Shown one piece after another: positions 49,343 to 58,355 of a stretch of 64,000 bases of DNA (position 1 is its first letter; every line of letters starts with the position of its first letter). Source of the stretch: Acidobacteriota bacterium (GTDB lineage Bacteria > Acidobacteriota > Thermoanaerobaculia > Multivoradales > J023); assembly GCA_029263395.1 (NCBI GenBank), contig JAJCXO010000187.1, forward strand, positions 1-64,000, read 5' to 3'. Made by a program: the position numbers and the translations under genes. The notes under the pieces were generated by a model. It saw only the letters and a list, made by a program, of their open reading frames with translations. It was not told the DNA's origin and ran no database searches.

Positions 49343-51394
49343 ATGGGTGATTTTCAAACCCTACCTTCCATTGGTCGATTCGTGCTCGAGGCCGGCGCGG
49401 TGTTGTTGTGCCTACTGGTGCCTGGTGTCCAGATCCTGCGTCGGATCTTGGGCGAGGGCTGGCGACGAATGGCGCTGTTCCGCAAGGCCGGACACGCTCT
49501 GCTGGTGTCGACGGTTGTCCTAGCTGCGCTTCAGTCACTGATCTGGATCCTTCCGGCCCCGGCCGTCAAATTCCTGGATATCGCAGTCTTCCTGGGATGC
49601 CTGGTCTGCGGCGTCATCGGGTTCCGGACATGGCGCAACCCGCGGGTGCTGTGGGACGCCGAGTATGGTTTTCAAATCCCGGCGCTTGCGGTGCTCTTGG
49701 TGGGTATCGCTTGGAGCGCATCGCCAGCAGTGGTTCCAGGCCCGGTCGCCGCAGGTTACGGTGATCTCGCGTCGTATTACCGTGCGATCGACAACTTGAG
49801 CAGCGGTAACTTCCCGTTGATCGATTTCCGTATCTCGGAATTCGTCGGCGAACTCTACTTCATGCCCCGCTTTTATCCCCTGCTGACCCTGCTGGGGGCC
49901 TTCTTCACCACGATCTTGCCTGGCAGCCAGCATCTGCTGCTGGTGATCGCCTCGATTTACGCTTTGCTTGGCATGTTCTTCTGCGGCGGCTACCTGTACG
50001 AGAAGTTCCGCAGCCGATATGTCGACGCGCACCTGATTGTCTTTTCGTTCGGATTGCTCTTCTTACTGCCCTACAACCACCCTGAACATCTTGCCTTTGG
50101 AGCCTTAACCTTACCGGTGATGACCCTGGCTCTGATCCTGATGGATTTGGTTGGCAGCCCGTCGGCAAGTGGCAGGGTGTTCAAGTTCTCGATGGTCGGA
50201 CTCTGTGCCGCGGCCGTCACGCTGATGCGCCCCGAAGGCTTGTTGCTGATTGCGCTAATGCTCGCCTTGTCGGTACTCTATTTTGTAGTCGAGCACTTGA
50301 CTCGCCGATTCGGCATCAAGGCAACCGTGCTGGTCGTCAGCACCGCCGTTCTGCTGGCCATCGTGCTGGCGCCGTTTTTTCCCGTCAGCACCAGCTTCTC
50401 GTTCTGTTATCTGCACTACTACAAGTCACTGGACACCTTCGAGTTTCATAACGTTGCACCCACCGAATGGCCGCGTCAGGACACCGACACTTACGACGTC
50501 AATGCCGACCATGCGCGCGAAGTTGTTGGCCTGTCGCGATTGAAGACCGAGCTCAATCCTGAGATTTACTCCCAGATTCGAGCCCATCCCAGGGCATTCG
50601 CAACATGGCTGGCTGAGGTCATCATCGAGCAAGTCGGCGGCGTCTCTCTGATGCTGTTGTTGGCTGCAACCGTCCGCTTGATGTGGACAAAATCCGGCCA
50701 GCTTCTCGTCCTAGCGGCTCTCGGTCCGCTTTATGTGATGGCCCTAGCGTGTATCAACTCGGCCTTCAACGCCCGGCATCTTTTGCCCACCATCACGATA
50801 CTCCTCGCTATGAGCATCAGGAGTTTCGAGCCAAACCGCGGTAGGGAAATCTTGGAAGCGGCCACCGGTCGCTTCGCCGTGCGCATGCTGCTAATCACGA
50901 CGTTGACGTTTTTTGCCATAAGCCTCGAAGAGGCTCACGAGATGCGGTTGGAAGAGCGGACATTCGCCCATACGCTTGTTCTCGAGCCACTAAAGGAACG
51001 AGTTGACCATTCGACCGTTGTCGCCAGCACCTATCCGCCGATGGTCAGTTACATGCTGAGGATGCCGTCGATCGGAGCCGCCACGCTGACCGATATTGTC
51101 GATGCGTATGCCAAGACATACCTGCCGGACGTCCTGGTGCTGGATTCCAACGGCCTGAGCGCCATTTACCCCGAGGGCTTCGACGAAGGAATGGATTTTG
51201 TCGAATGTGGGCTAGCCGACGATCTCGGCTACCAAGTGGTGGTCCTGGACAAAACCCGCCGCTTCATGATCCTCGATCGGCGCCCTGGAGCGCTCGCCGA
51301 ATCGCTGCACATTGTCCCGGCAGAGATCATCCCGGCGCCCTACAAGATGGCGAGCGGAGAGGCCGCCATGTCTGACAAGACGGTTGATGGCTAA
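49343..51394 (+). CDS. Large polytopic membrane protein, paralogue of the 41715 gene
   Basis: 683 aa with about thirteen helices. It shares with the 41715 protein the pattern VPGPxxxGYGDLAxYYRxIDNL and the following FPLxDFRIxExVGExYF; then a similar CGGYLYEKFR and MRPEGLLL. The C-terminal soluble region carries PDVLVLDSNGLSAIYPEGFDEGMDFVECG, again parallel to the paralogue. The name GT-C-like is likely but not proven. It follows the methyltransferase gene by 27 bp, so the order GT2-SDR-MT-membrane protein looks like one operon. It converges with the gene at 51411. Confidence 0.75.
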   Translation: MGDFQTLPSIGRFVLEAGAVLLCLLVPGVQILRRILGEGWRRMALFRKAGHALLVSTVVLAALQSLIWILPAPAVKFLDIAVFLGCLVCGVIGFRTWRNPRVLWDAEYGFQIPALAVLLVGIAWSASPAVVPGPVAAGYGDLASYYRAIDNLSSGNFPLIDFRISEFVGELYFMPRFYPLLTLLGAFFTTILPGSQHLLLVIASIYALLGMFFCGGYLYEKFRSRYVDAHLIVFSFGLLFLLPYNHPEHLAFGALTLPVMTLALILMDLVGSPSASGRVFKFSMVGLCAAAVTLMRPEGLLLIALMLALSVLYFVVEHLTRRFGIKATVLVVSTAVLLAIVLAPFFPVSTSFSFCYLHYYKSLDTFEFHNVAPTEWPRQDTDTYDVNADHAREVVGLSRLKTELNPEIYSQIRAHPRAFATWLAEVIIEQVGGVSLMLLLAATVRLMWTKSGQLLVLAALGPLYVMALACINSAFNARHLLPTITILLAMSIRSFEPNRGREILEAATGRFAVRMLLITTLTFFAISLEEAHEMRLEERTFAHTLVLEPLKERVDHSTVVASTYPPMVSYMLRMPSIGAATLTDIVDAYAKTYLPDVLVLDSNGLSAIYPEGFDEGMDFVECGLADDLGYQVVVLDKTRRFMILDRRPGALAESLHIVPAEIIPAPYKMASGEAAMSDKTVDG

Positions 51395-51410
51395 CGTCTA
51401 CCAGAGGTTA

Positions 51411-53087
51411 TCACCGCGGCCTGGGACGGGGCCGGGTCCGGAACATCCCCAACTCGACCAATTCGTCGGCAGTCAGCAGTCGCACCGGCCCTTCCGCCTG
51501 TAGCTGTTGAATACGCGGAGGCGTCAGGCGGTGTAGGGCCAAGAGTCTGGGTGTGTTGGTGAGGAATGGGTCGTTGCGCACAATGTCTTGGCCGTACCAA
51601 ACGGCCCCCGCCGGCACGACGATCAGCGGATCGGGAAGTGTCGCCAGGTATTGTTGAGTGGCGGCAAACGGGCGGATCACGCTGAAGACTTGGACGGCAC
51701 GCAACGGCAGTTGAGCCAGCAGTGCAAACCCAACGGCGACGACGACGAACATCGACGCCCTGGAGTGTCCGATCATCTGCTTCAGAGCGTACCAACCAGG
51801 CACCGCCAACAACACCAGATTGCCCAGTACCGCGAAGATGTACCGCGCCCCCCAACCGTGGCCCTGCCAGGCTCCGGTCACCAGGCTGAGGTAGAACACC
51901 AACGTCAACAGTGCACTCCAGGCAAGATCTCGGACAATCGCCGGCTGTTCCTTCCAACGCATCAATCCCAGACACACCAGAACCGAAACGGCCAGGGGCT
52001 GCCAGGCGACAATCTGGGCCAGATTCGCTCCGAGATTCATGACTTCCATCAGCCCGGGTAGGCCAAAATGTTCTTTGACGAAGTTGTCGGTGGTGGGATT
52101 GACGAAGCGCTGGCAGCTGATCCACAACGCACTGGCGATCAGGTAGACCGACGCAAAATAGGTCGCTATCCACCACTTTCGCCGCAGGACGATGCGCAAC
52201 AAGAATGGGATGGCAAAAAGGGCGTGGGGCACGAAGGCGTGCAACCCCATCGCCACCAGGCCCACCCAGGGAGCCAGCAGCCAGCCGAAACGATCCTCCC
52301 GGATATATAGCCACAACCACAGCAGGTTGAAGAAGAGATGCGCCGGCATCGAATAACCCGACATGGCGGTGATCAAAAACTGGGGTGAAGCCGCGAGTAG
52401 GACCACACACACGATGTGGCCATCACGACGCTCAGGCCACAACTTGCGAGCAATCCCGACCAGCACAAAGAGGGTTGCCGCGGCCAACAACGGGTTGAGC
52501 AAACTCGGGTCGCCGAGACGCACGAAGGGCACCAGCATCAAGGCGTAAAGTGGCAAGTAGTTGGAAACCCAACTACCGGACTCCGGCAGGTAGCTGGTGA
52601 AGATTGGCGCCAGCGCGGTGCCAAGATCCCGCCAGGCTTCGGGTAACGGTGCGGTGAACTGGCCGGAGGCCAAAATTCGAGCTTGGAAGAGGACAGTGTA
52701 TTCGTCCATGCTGAAGGGAAATCGCTGGTAGACCCAATGGGCTCCACCCCAGCTCACCACCAACACCATGGCAGCAAGCGCAAACAACCAGCCGGAAGGA
52801 GACAGCTTGGGCCACCACCGATTCAAGGCTTCGACCAACGGCGGCATCGCCGGTTGTCTCAGCAAACTGCGATGGACCAAAGCGGTCAATAACAGCACCA
52901 GGACAAGCGTCACCGGCTCATAGTGCGAATAGAGGTAGTAAAAAATATTGAGCTGACCGAGATCGGTACGATCCCGGCCGAGCAGGATCATCAGGCCGGC
53001 CAAAGCAAGGCCGAGCAGACAGATCCCCACAACGATCGCCAGAGCACGCGACCAGGGTTTCGGCACCGACGTGAGAGCACCCGACAT
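51411..53087 (-). CDS. GT39-like membrane glycosyltransferase
   Basis: 558 aa with about ten to eleven helices. The acidic first-loop motif is FPFSMDEYTVLFQARILASGQFTAPLP (residues about 115-142), similar to the 26013 protein. SGYSMPAHLFFNLLWLWLY lies in the middle. The C-terminus is short and basic (FRTRPRPRPR). Enzymes of this kind use polyprenyl phosphate sugars. It is downstream of the NDP-hexose dehydratase gene on the minus strand with a 34-bp gap, so they may share a promoter. Confidence 0.8.
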   Translation of the reverse strand: MSGALTSVPKPWSRALAIVVGICLLGLALAGLMILLGRDRTDLGQLNIFYYLYSHYEPVTLVLVLLLTALVHRSLLRQPAMPPLVEALNRWWPKLSPSGWLFALAAMVLVVSWGGAHWVYQRFPFSMDEYTVLFQARILASGQFTAPLPEAWRDLGTALAPIFTSYLPESGSWVSNYLPLYALMLVPFVRLGDPSLLNPLLAAATLFVLVGIARKLWPERRDGHIVCVVLLAASPQFLITAMSGYSMPAHLFFNLLWLWLYIREDRFGWLLAPWVGLVAMGLHAFVPHALFAIPFLLRIVLRRKWWIATYFASVYLIASALWISCQRFVNPTTDNFVKEHFGLPGLMEVMNLGANLAQIVAWQPLAVSVLVCLGLMRWKEQPAIVRDLAWSALLTLVFYLSLVTGAWQGHGWGARYIFAVLGNLVLLAVPGWYALKQMIGHSRASMFVVVAVGFALLAQLPLRAVQVFSVIRPFAATQQYLATLPDPLIVVPAGAVWYGQDIVRNDPFLTNTPRLLALHRLTPPRIQQLQAEGPVRLLTADELVELGMFRTRPRPRPR

Positions 53088-53121
53088 GAGAGCTTCAGTA
53101 TGGCAGGTCAGTCAAGACTCG

Positions 53122-54609
53122 CTAGGAAATCGAGGCTTGGAGATCGAGGCAGGCAAACAGATTCCGCGCTTCGATGTTGAAGATGCCGTGCGGCGTCAGC
53201 TCGAATATCTGGGCGAGGGTCATCCACATGAAATCCGGTGGGATCTCGAGAGCCGTCTCGGGCGGAGCTTCAAGGATCGTGTAGCAATTTTGGAAATGGT
53301 AGAAGCGCCCTCCTTCCTCGGACTGCACCGCCTGGTACCTGAGCCATCGGGTGGGTGGATCCATGAACAGCCCGAGAAAAGGTGGTGCGGTGTTGGATCC
53401 GGCCCGCTGCTCAGGGTTTGCGCACGATACGGTCGGCCCAAGCTCGAAAAGGTCTCGATTGCCGGGTTCGAGGCTGGCGCGCACCAGAAAATGTAAGGTC
53501 CCTTTGAGCTTCTGGGTCAAAAAACCGACACAACCGTAGCCAAAATGCTCGAGCAGCGGTTGGGTCCAGTGGACAACCTCACGGGTCCCAGCTTCGACGT
53601 CGACGGCGATGACGGCGAAGTGCTCACCTTGATGGTGACGGATCTGCCAATCATCCTGCTCCCAGCCTTCTACTTGATCGAGCGGTATCCGTTCGACCGT
53701 CAGGCCACAGTTTGCCTTGAGCGCGGTCAACCAGCTCAGGACCTCAGCACTCGAACGCCAAGACGACCCCCCACCGATTGCGGACCACAAGAGATCGTGC
53801 GGAAAACCGCCCAAGTGATGGCCAAAAACCTCGGTTAGATCATCACGCCTCTGGAGACCTGGAGGTGGAGCAAATCGCCATTCGGGACAGGCGAAGGGGA
53901 TGCAGGCCAGCACCGTCCTGGCGTCCATGTTGACCAGGTTATCGTTCGTCAGCAGGCGCTTGATCTGTCCTAGGGTGAGCCAGACGAAGCCATCGGCGAG
54001 CGCCACGTCATTCTCAACCTCGACGATCATGTTGCGGTTGCGCTTGCGGAAGAAGCGGGCTCCTTGCTCGGACTGCAGTTGGTCGACGAGCCTTCGGGAC
54101 TGTAACGGATCTAGAGACGGTGACGGATCGAGAAAGTAGTCGAGGTATAAAGGCCGCTTACCGGCATGGACCCGGGTGTAGTTACTCCAAGTCGCTTGCA
54201 CCGTCGGCGACAGCTGCAACAGATTGATGTTGCCAGGCTCCATTTTGGCCTGCATCAGAAAGTAGCGTAGACCATCGAACACTTTGGTCAGGATCCCGAG
54301 GATGCCGATTTCAGGCTGCTGGATGATCGGTTGTTGCCAATGTTTTACCGACCCGTGCTGAGTCTCGACACGCAGGCCCTCGATCGAAAAAAACCGCCCC
54401 GAGTTATGGACCAGCCGATGTGGATCGGCGGCAAAGTGCCATTGATCAAGCTCGGCGAACGGAATCCGTCGCACTGCGAAGTGTTGACGTCCCGAACGCT
54501 CCGACAACCAGACACGGATCTCCTCTAGCGAGTGGAAACGACTCTCGGCGGTCAGAGCTGACGTGAGGAAACTAGCGGTAGGCTCGCTAGACGCGGTGGG
54601 TTTAGGCAT
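53122..54609 (-). CDS. NDP-hexose 2,3-dehydratase (EvaA/TylX3 family)
   Basis: 495 aa. ATG 54609 is chosen over a TTG at 54639. The family is a tandem duplication of one domain, and both halves are visible. First half: RRIPFAELDQWHF, GILGILTKVFDGLRYFLMQAKMEPGN, LSPTVQATWSNYTRVHAGK, QSEQGARFFRKRNRNMIVE, DGFVWLTLGQIKRLL, VNMDARTVL. Second half: IPLDQVEGWEQDDWQIRH, EPGNRDLFELGPTV, QSEEGGRFYHFQNCY. These enzymes remove water from C2-C3 of an NDP-4-keto-6-deoxyhexose in the making of 2-deoxy sugars such as oleandrose, digitoxose or vancosamine. No other step of that pathway (RmlA/RmlB, 3-ketoreductase) is clear in the window apart from the SDR genes. Confidence 0.9.
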   Translation of the reverse strand: MPKPTASSEPTASFLTSALTAESRFHSLEEIRVWLSERSGRQHFAVRRIPFAELDQWHFAADPHRLVHNSGRFFSIEGLRVETQHGSVKHWQQPIIQQPEIGILGILTKVFDGLRYFLMQAKMEPGNINLLQLSPTVQATWSNYTRVHAGKRPLYLDYFLDPSPSLDPLQSRRLVDQLQSEQGARFFRKRNRNMIVEVENDVALADGFVWLTLGQIKRLLTNDNLVNMDARTVLACIPFACPEWRFAPPPGLQRRDDLTEVFGHHLGGFPHDLLWSAIGGGSSWRSSAEVLSWLTALKANCGLTVERIPLDQVEGWEQDDWQIRHHQGEHFAVIAVDVEAGTREVVHWTQPLLEHFGYGCVGFLTQKLKGTLHFLVRASLEPGNRDLFELGPTVSCANPEQRAGSNTAPPFLGLFMDPPTRWLRYQAVQSEEGGRFYHFQNCYTILEAPPETALEIPPDFMWMTLAQIFELTPHGIFNIEARNLFACLDLQASIS

Positions 54610-54676
54610 TCGGCGCCGAATGTTAATACAAGGTACCAATCGAGTTGGTGCACAGATTGAGATGCTGCACGCGCCT

Positions 54677-54739
54677 GGGTGCTAGGCAGGCTGTGGCAAA
54701 AGTCAGACCACTTTCACCACAGCCTGCTAGGATGCACCC
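54677..54739. other. 63-bp imperfect hairpin in a divergent promoter region
   Basis: CAGGCTGTGG (54687-54696) pairs with CCACAGCCTG (54717-54726), with flanking GGGTGC and GCACCC also complementary and an inner AAAGT/ACTTT stem. The gap between the dehydratase (minus) and membrane protein (plus) genes contains it. Possible roles are a bidirectional regulatory site or a remnant of a REP-like element. Confidence 0.65.
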
Positions 54740-54766
54740 AAAGCTTTCCTGGTCCCCCATCCTGCC

Positions 54767-56686
54767 GTGATCTATATCGCCGAGCACACCGCCGCTTTTG
54801 GACTCTTCGCGGTCTTTCTGTGGCTGCCGGGCTACGCGCTCGAACGGCTAGCTGTCGAACGCGGATGGCTGGGGATCTCGCCCGAGCTGCGGTTGCCTGC
54901 ACGCTTCAGTCTGGGTATCGGTGCCTGGATCGTCGCACTATTCGCCATGGCGAGCCTGGGGTTGCTCCATCGCCCCATGTTGCTGGCTGTTGCAGGGATC
55001 GCGGCGGTGGCGGCGCTGTGGACTCGGCTGGGGCTCTCTTCGGCGCAAGACCAGCCATCCACAGAGCAACCTCGGTGGTGGTCGATCCGCTCGATGCTGG
55101 CCGGTGGCGACCTCGCCACGATGCTGGCCGGTGGCGACCTCGCCAAGAGGCTAGCCGGTAGCGCCCTCGCCACGATACTGGCGCCACTTTATTTCCTGGC
55201 GCTGAGCCCAACCGTATCGTGGGACGCCAACGCCTACCATCTGACCCTTCCCAAGCTGTTCTTGGCCCACGATGGGTTTCACGTCGTACCACTCAACGTG
55301 TACTCCTATTGGCCCCTCAACATTCAGCTGATTTATGCCGCGGCGATGGCATTCAGTGATTTTGTGGTCGCCAAGCTGATCCACTTCGGCTTTGGTGTCC
55401 TGACCCTCGTCACCTTGTACTACGGCTGCAAGACTTTCCATCGACCGGCAACCGGCTGGCTGGCGATGCCCTTGCTGTTGGCCAATGGTGTCTTCGCCTA
55501 CGAGCTGCGAGTGGCCTACGTCGACTTGGCGCACGCTTTCTTCTTTCTCGCTGGCTTCCTGTTCATGATTGCCGCCCTGGACCGCAAACAACCCGACGCC
55601 CTGTGGCTAGCCGGCATCTGCTGCGGTATCGCCGCGGGCATCAAGATCACCGGCATTGTCAGCGCGGCGGTGATCGGAGCGGTTTATCTGGTGAACATCT
55701 TCCGCTCCCGCGGCGGAGGCCGGCTGCCGTGGCGTCCTTTCCTGGTGCGTTTTGTCGTACCGGTCTTGGTGCTGTGGAGCCCCTGGATCATCCGGCTGGC
55801 CTGGACTACCGGCAACCCGGTGTACCCATTCTTTTATGACACATTCGGCGGCCCCGATTGGAGCACCCATCTCAGCGAGCAGCTGCGCACCTGGCAGGGC
55901 TCGATCGGTATGGGACGCGCCTCGATCGACTATGTGTTGCTGCCGCTGCGAGTGATTCTGGCTGGCGGTGTTGGTTATGAACGTTTTGATGGCGCCATCG
56001 GGGGCTTCTGGATCGTGCTGTTGCCGTTGGCGTTGTGGAATGCGCGGCGAAACTCTTTGACGCGGTGTTGCCTGGGGGTTGCAGGGCTCACCTTCGTCTT
56101 CTGGGCGGTGTCGTCTCAGCAAATGCGCTTCTTGATTCCGATTCTGCCGCTGCTGGCGATGGCCGGTGCCATCGCAATCGTCGAGCTGCTGGAGCGGTTG
56201 TCTTCGCCGAGTTGGCAGCGTGCCGGCAAGGGTTTGGTATTCGCCGCGATGTTGGCCTTCTTTGTTGCAACCCAGGCCCGCATCCTTTCTGCTGGCACCC
56301 GAACCTTCGGTATCTACCTGAAGGCCAAAGGTGACCTGACCGCCTCCGCCATTCCGCCAGTGCAGACCTTCATCAACCAAAATCTGGCGCTGGACGCACG
56401 ACTCCTATTTCTCAATACGAATCAGGCGTTCTTCTGTGATCGCGAGTTGATCGCTGACAGTTTTTTCGAGGCGTCTCAGATCGCAGAGTGGCTGGCGCCG
56501 GCCAACTCCATCCAACAGCTTCGTGAGCTGCTGGGAGAACGAGGGATAACCCACATCCTGATTGAGCACCGACCGCGACCGATCGCCTATCCCCGCGCCT
56601 TGGGTGAGCTGCTACAGGATCCGAGTCGAGCCGAGCGGTTGTATCACTCCGCAGATGGCCGCTTCTCGGTCTTCGCGATCCGGTAA
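54767..56686 (+). CDS. GT-C-like membrane glycosyltransferase with a tandem-repeat loop
   Basis: 639 aa from GTG 54767, with about twelve helices. The first-loop motif is ALSPTVSWDANAYHLTLPKLFL, with the catalytic-type Asp; NVYSYWPLNIQLIYAAAM follows. Before it, residues about 110-136 are a 27-bp repeat (LAGGDLATM, LAGGDLAKR, LAGSALATI). The C-terminal soluble part ends RGITHILIEHRPRPIAYPRALGELL, a form common in this island. The enzyme probably moves a sugar from a polyprenyl phosphate at the periplasmic face. The next gene starts five bases after its stop. Confidence 0.8.
   Translation: MIYIAEHTAAFGLFAVFLWLPGYALERLAVERGWLGISPELRLPARFSLGIGAWIVALFAMASLGLLHRPMLLAVAGIAAVAALWTRLGLSSAQDQPSTEQPRWWSIRSMLAGGDLATMLAGGDLAKRLAGSALATILAPLYFLALSPTVSWDANAYHLTLPKLFLAHDGFHVVPLNVYSYWPLNIQLIYAAAMAFSDFVVAKLIHFGFGVLTLVTLYYGCKTFHRPATGWLAMPLLLANGVFAYELRVAYVDLAHAFFFLAGFLFMIAALDRKQPDALWLAGICCGIAAGIKITGIVSAAVIGAVYLVNIFRSRGGGRLPWRPFLVRFVVPVLVLWSPWIIRLAWTTGNPVYPFFYDTFGGPDWSTHLSEQLRTWQGSIGMGRASIDYVLLPLRVILAGGVGYERFDGAIGGFWIVLLPLALWNARRNSLTRCCLGVAGLTFVFWAVSSQQMRFLIPILPLLAMAGAIAIVELLERLSSPSWQRAGKGLVFAAMLAFFVATQARILSAGTRTFGIYLKAKGDLTASAIPPVQTFINQNLALDARLLFLNTNQAFFCDRELIADSFFEASQIAEWLAPANSIQQLRELLGERGITHILIEHRPRPIAYPRALGELLQDPSRAERLYHSADGRFSVFAIR
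55094..55174. repeat. 27-bp tandem repeat, three copies, inside a membrane protein gene
   Basis: Units at 55094-55120 and 55121-55147 differ by a single base, the third (55148-55174) by several. The two near-identical copies suggest recent duplication. It sits in a hydrophilic loop between helices. Confidence 0.93.
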
Positions 56687-56690
56687 AGCC

Positions 56691-58346
56691 ATGTCCTTAA
56701 TCGACCAACCCCTGAACGAGGCTCATCTGCGCAGAGCGGTACCGTTTGTGCTGGTCCTCTTGCTCGTCGCCTGGTGTTTTCCGGCGCTCGATCAATACAA
56801 CGTGACCTGGGACGAAGCCCTCGGCGACTTCTTCTTCGGTGATCGTTACCTGTCGTTCTTCACCAGCTTCGATCCAGTTTATCTCGACTTTGCTGCCGAC
56901 CCCTACCCGGAAGATCGACGGCCAGACTTGCGTCGATCACCCTTCAGGAGTCGACCGTGGGAGCATTACCCAGTCGCCAGCACCTTGGCCGCCCTGAGCT
57001 CGACAGTGGTCTCGGAATGGCTAGGGCTGGTTGATGCCTTTGATGGTTACCATGCCGTCAATATCGTGCTGGCAGCCCTACTGCTGTGGACGCTCTATCG
57101 TTTTCTCGACTCGCGGTTTGGCTCGATCACCGCCATCGCCGCCGTCGTCTTCCTGTTCACCTCACCGCGAATCTTCAGCCACTTGATGGCGAACGTCAAA
57201 GACTTTCCGCTGATGGTGTTTTACACCCTGGCGGCGATCGTCTTCTTTCGCGCTTACGAAGCGGGTTCGAGTCGAGGTCTGCTGGCCGCAGGGGTCCTAT
57301 GGGGGCTCGCTCTCGGTACCAAGGCCAATGCCCTCTTCCTGCCCGCAATTCCCCTTGCTTTGCTGGTTCTCGGCGGTTTACCGGACGCTTGGCGTGAACG
57401 TCGCCGTCAGTTGTTTTGGACGCTGGCAGGTGCCGGAGCACTCGGTGTAACGGTCATGGTGGCAGTGTGGCCATACCTGTGGGCTGATCCTCTCGGGCGA
57501 CTGGCCGAAAATCTCCGTTTTGTCCTGTTTCGCAAAGACACTACCCACCCCGACAGTTTTGCTCCGGTCATCCAAGCCATTCTGCTGACCACCCCACCCG
57601 CCTTCCTGGCCTGCTTTGCTCTCGGCCTGGTCCCGTGTCTGCGCATGGCTTGGCAACAACGACGACGGGACGCCCTGTTATTGCTGGTCTGGATCCCAGC
57701 CGTCCTCGGTCGTTATCTTGTGCCGCAGGCGGTGAACTACGATGGCGTTCGCCACTTCCTGGAACTTTTCCCGGCCATGGCCGCAATTGCAGGCCTCGGC
57801 GTCGCCTGGCTGGCCCGCGTTTTGGCTCCTGCCTCACGCTGGATTCGGGTTGGTATCCTAATGCTGGCCCTGATGCCGGGTGCCTGGTCCCTGGTCGTCA
57901 CCCACCCCTTCCAGCTCGCCTATTGGAACGTCTTCACCGGCGGTTACGCCGGAGCCCGTGCCCGCGACCTCCCGCAAGCCGGTGACTATTGGGGCACCAG
58001 TTACCGTCTCGGTATGCGCTGGCTCAACGAGCACGCACCGCAGGATGCGTGGATCGCCGTGCCAGTGATCGAGCACGCAGTGCGCCTGGTCGCGCCCGAC
58101 CGTCTGCGGCCCGATCTTGTCGTGCTACCGGTGACCACCCCGTTTGCACCCCGAATCGATCCTGAACGCCTGGAGCTCACACGGCAAGCCGCTCGTGAAC
58201 GCCCCGTCTACGTCATGTTCGTCGAGCGTCGAGACTGGATGAACGAGCTGATGCGCGATTGCGTCGAGCGTCTGGAGCCCGAAGTCGAGTGGCAGCTGGA
58301 AGGAGAACCGGTGCTGGCGATCTACCGCTACGTTCCGCCCGACTAA
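56691..58346 (+). CDS. GT39-like membrane glycosyltransferase
   Basis: 551 aa from ATG 56691; the frame is open into the preceding gene but this ATG begins the typical N-terminus. About ten to eleven helices follow. The loop motif YNVTWDEALGDFFFGDRYLSF provides the D-E pair of protein mannosyltransferase-like enzymes. FSHLMANVKDFPLMVFYTLA is a further conserved segment of this class. It starts five bases after the previous stop and so is co-transcribed. It ends ten bases from the UbiA stop (convergent). Confidence 0.8.
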   Translation: MSLIDQPLNEAHLRRAVPFVLVLLLVAWCFPALDQYNVTWDEALGDFFFGDRYLSFFTSFDPVYLDFAADPYPEDRRPDLRRSPFRSRPWEHYPVASTLAALSSTVVSEWLGLVDAFDGYHAVNIVLAALLLWTLYRFLDSRFGSITAIAAVVFLFTSPRIFSHLMANVKDFPLMVFYTLAAIVFFRAYEAGSSRGLLAAGVLWGLALGTKANALFLPAIPLALLVLGGLPDAWRERRRQLFWTLAGAGALGVTVMVAVWPYLWADPLGRLAENLRFVLFRKDTTHPDSFAPVIQAILLTTPPAFLACFALGLVPCLRMAWQQRRRDALLLLVWIPAVLGRYLVPQAVNYDGVRHFLELFPAMAAIAGLGVAWLARVLAPASRWIRVGILMLALMPGAWSLVVTHPFQLAYWNVFTGGYAGARARDLPQAGDYWGTSYRLGMRWLNEHAPQDAWIAVPVIEHAVRLVAPDRLRPDLVVLPVTTPFAPRIDPERLELTRQAARERPVYVMFVERRDWMNELMRDCVERLEPEVEWQLEGEPVLAIYRYVPPD

Positions 58347-58355
58347 GCTCCGCCT

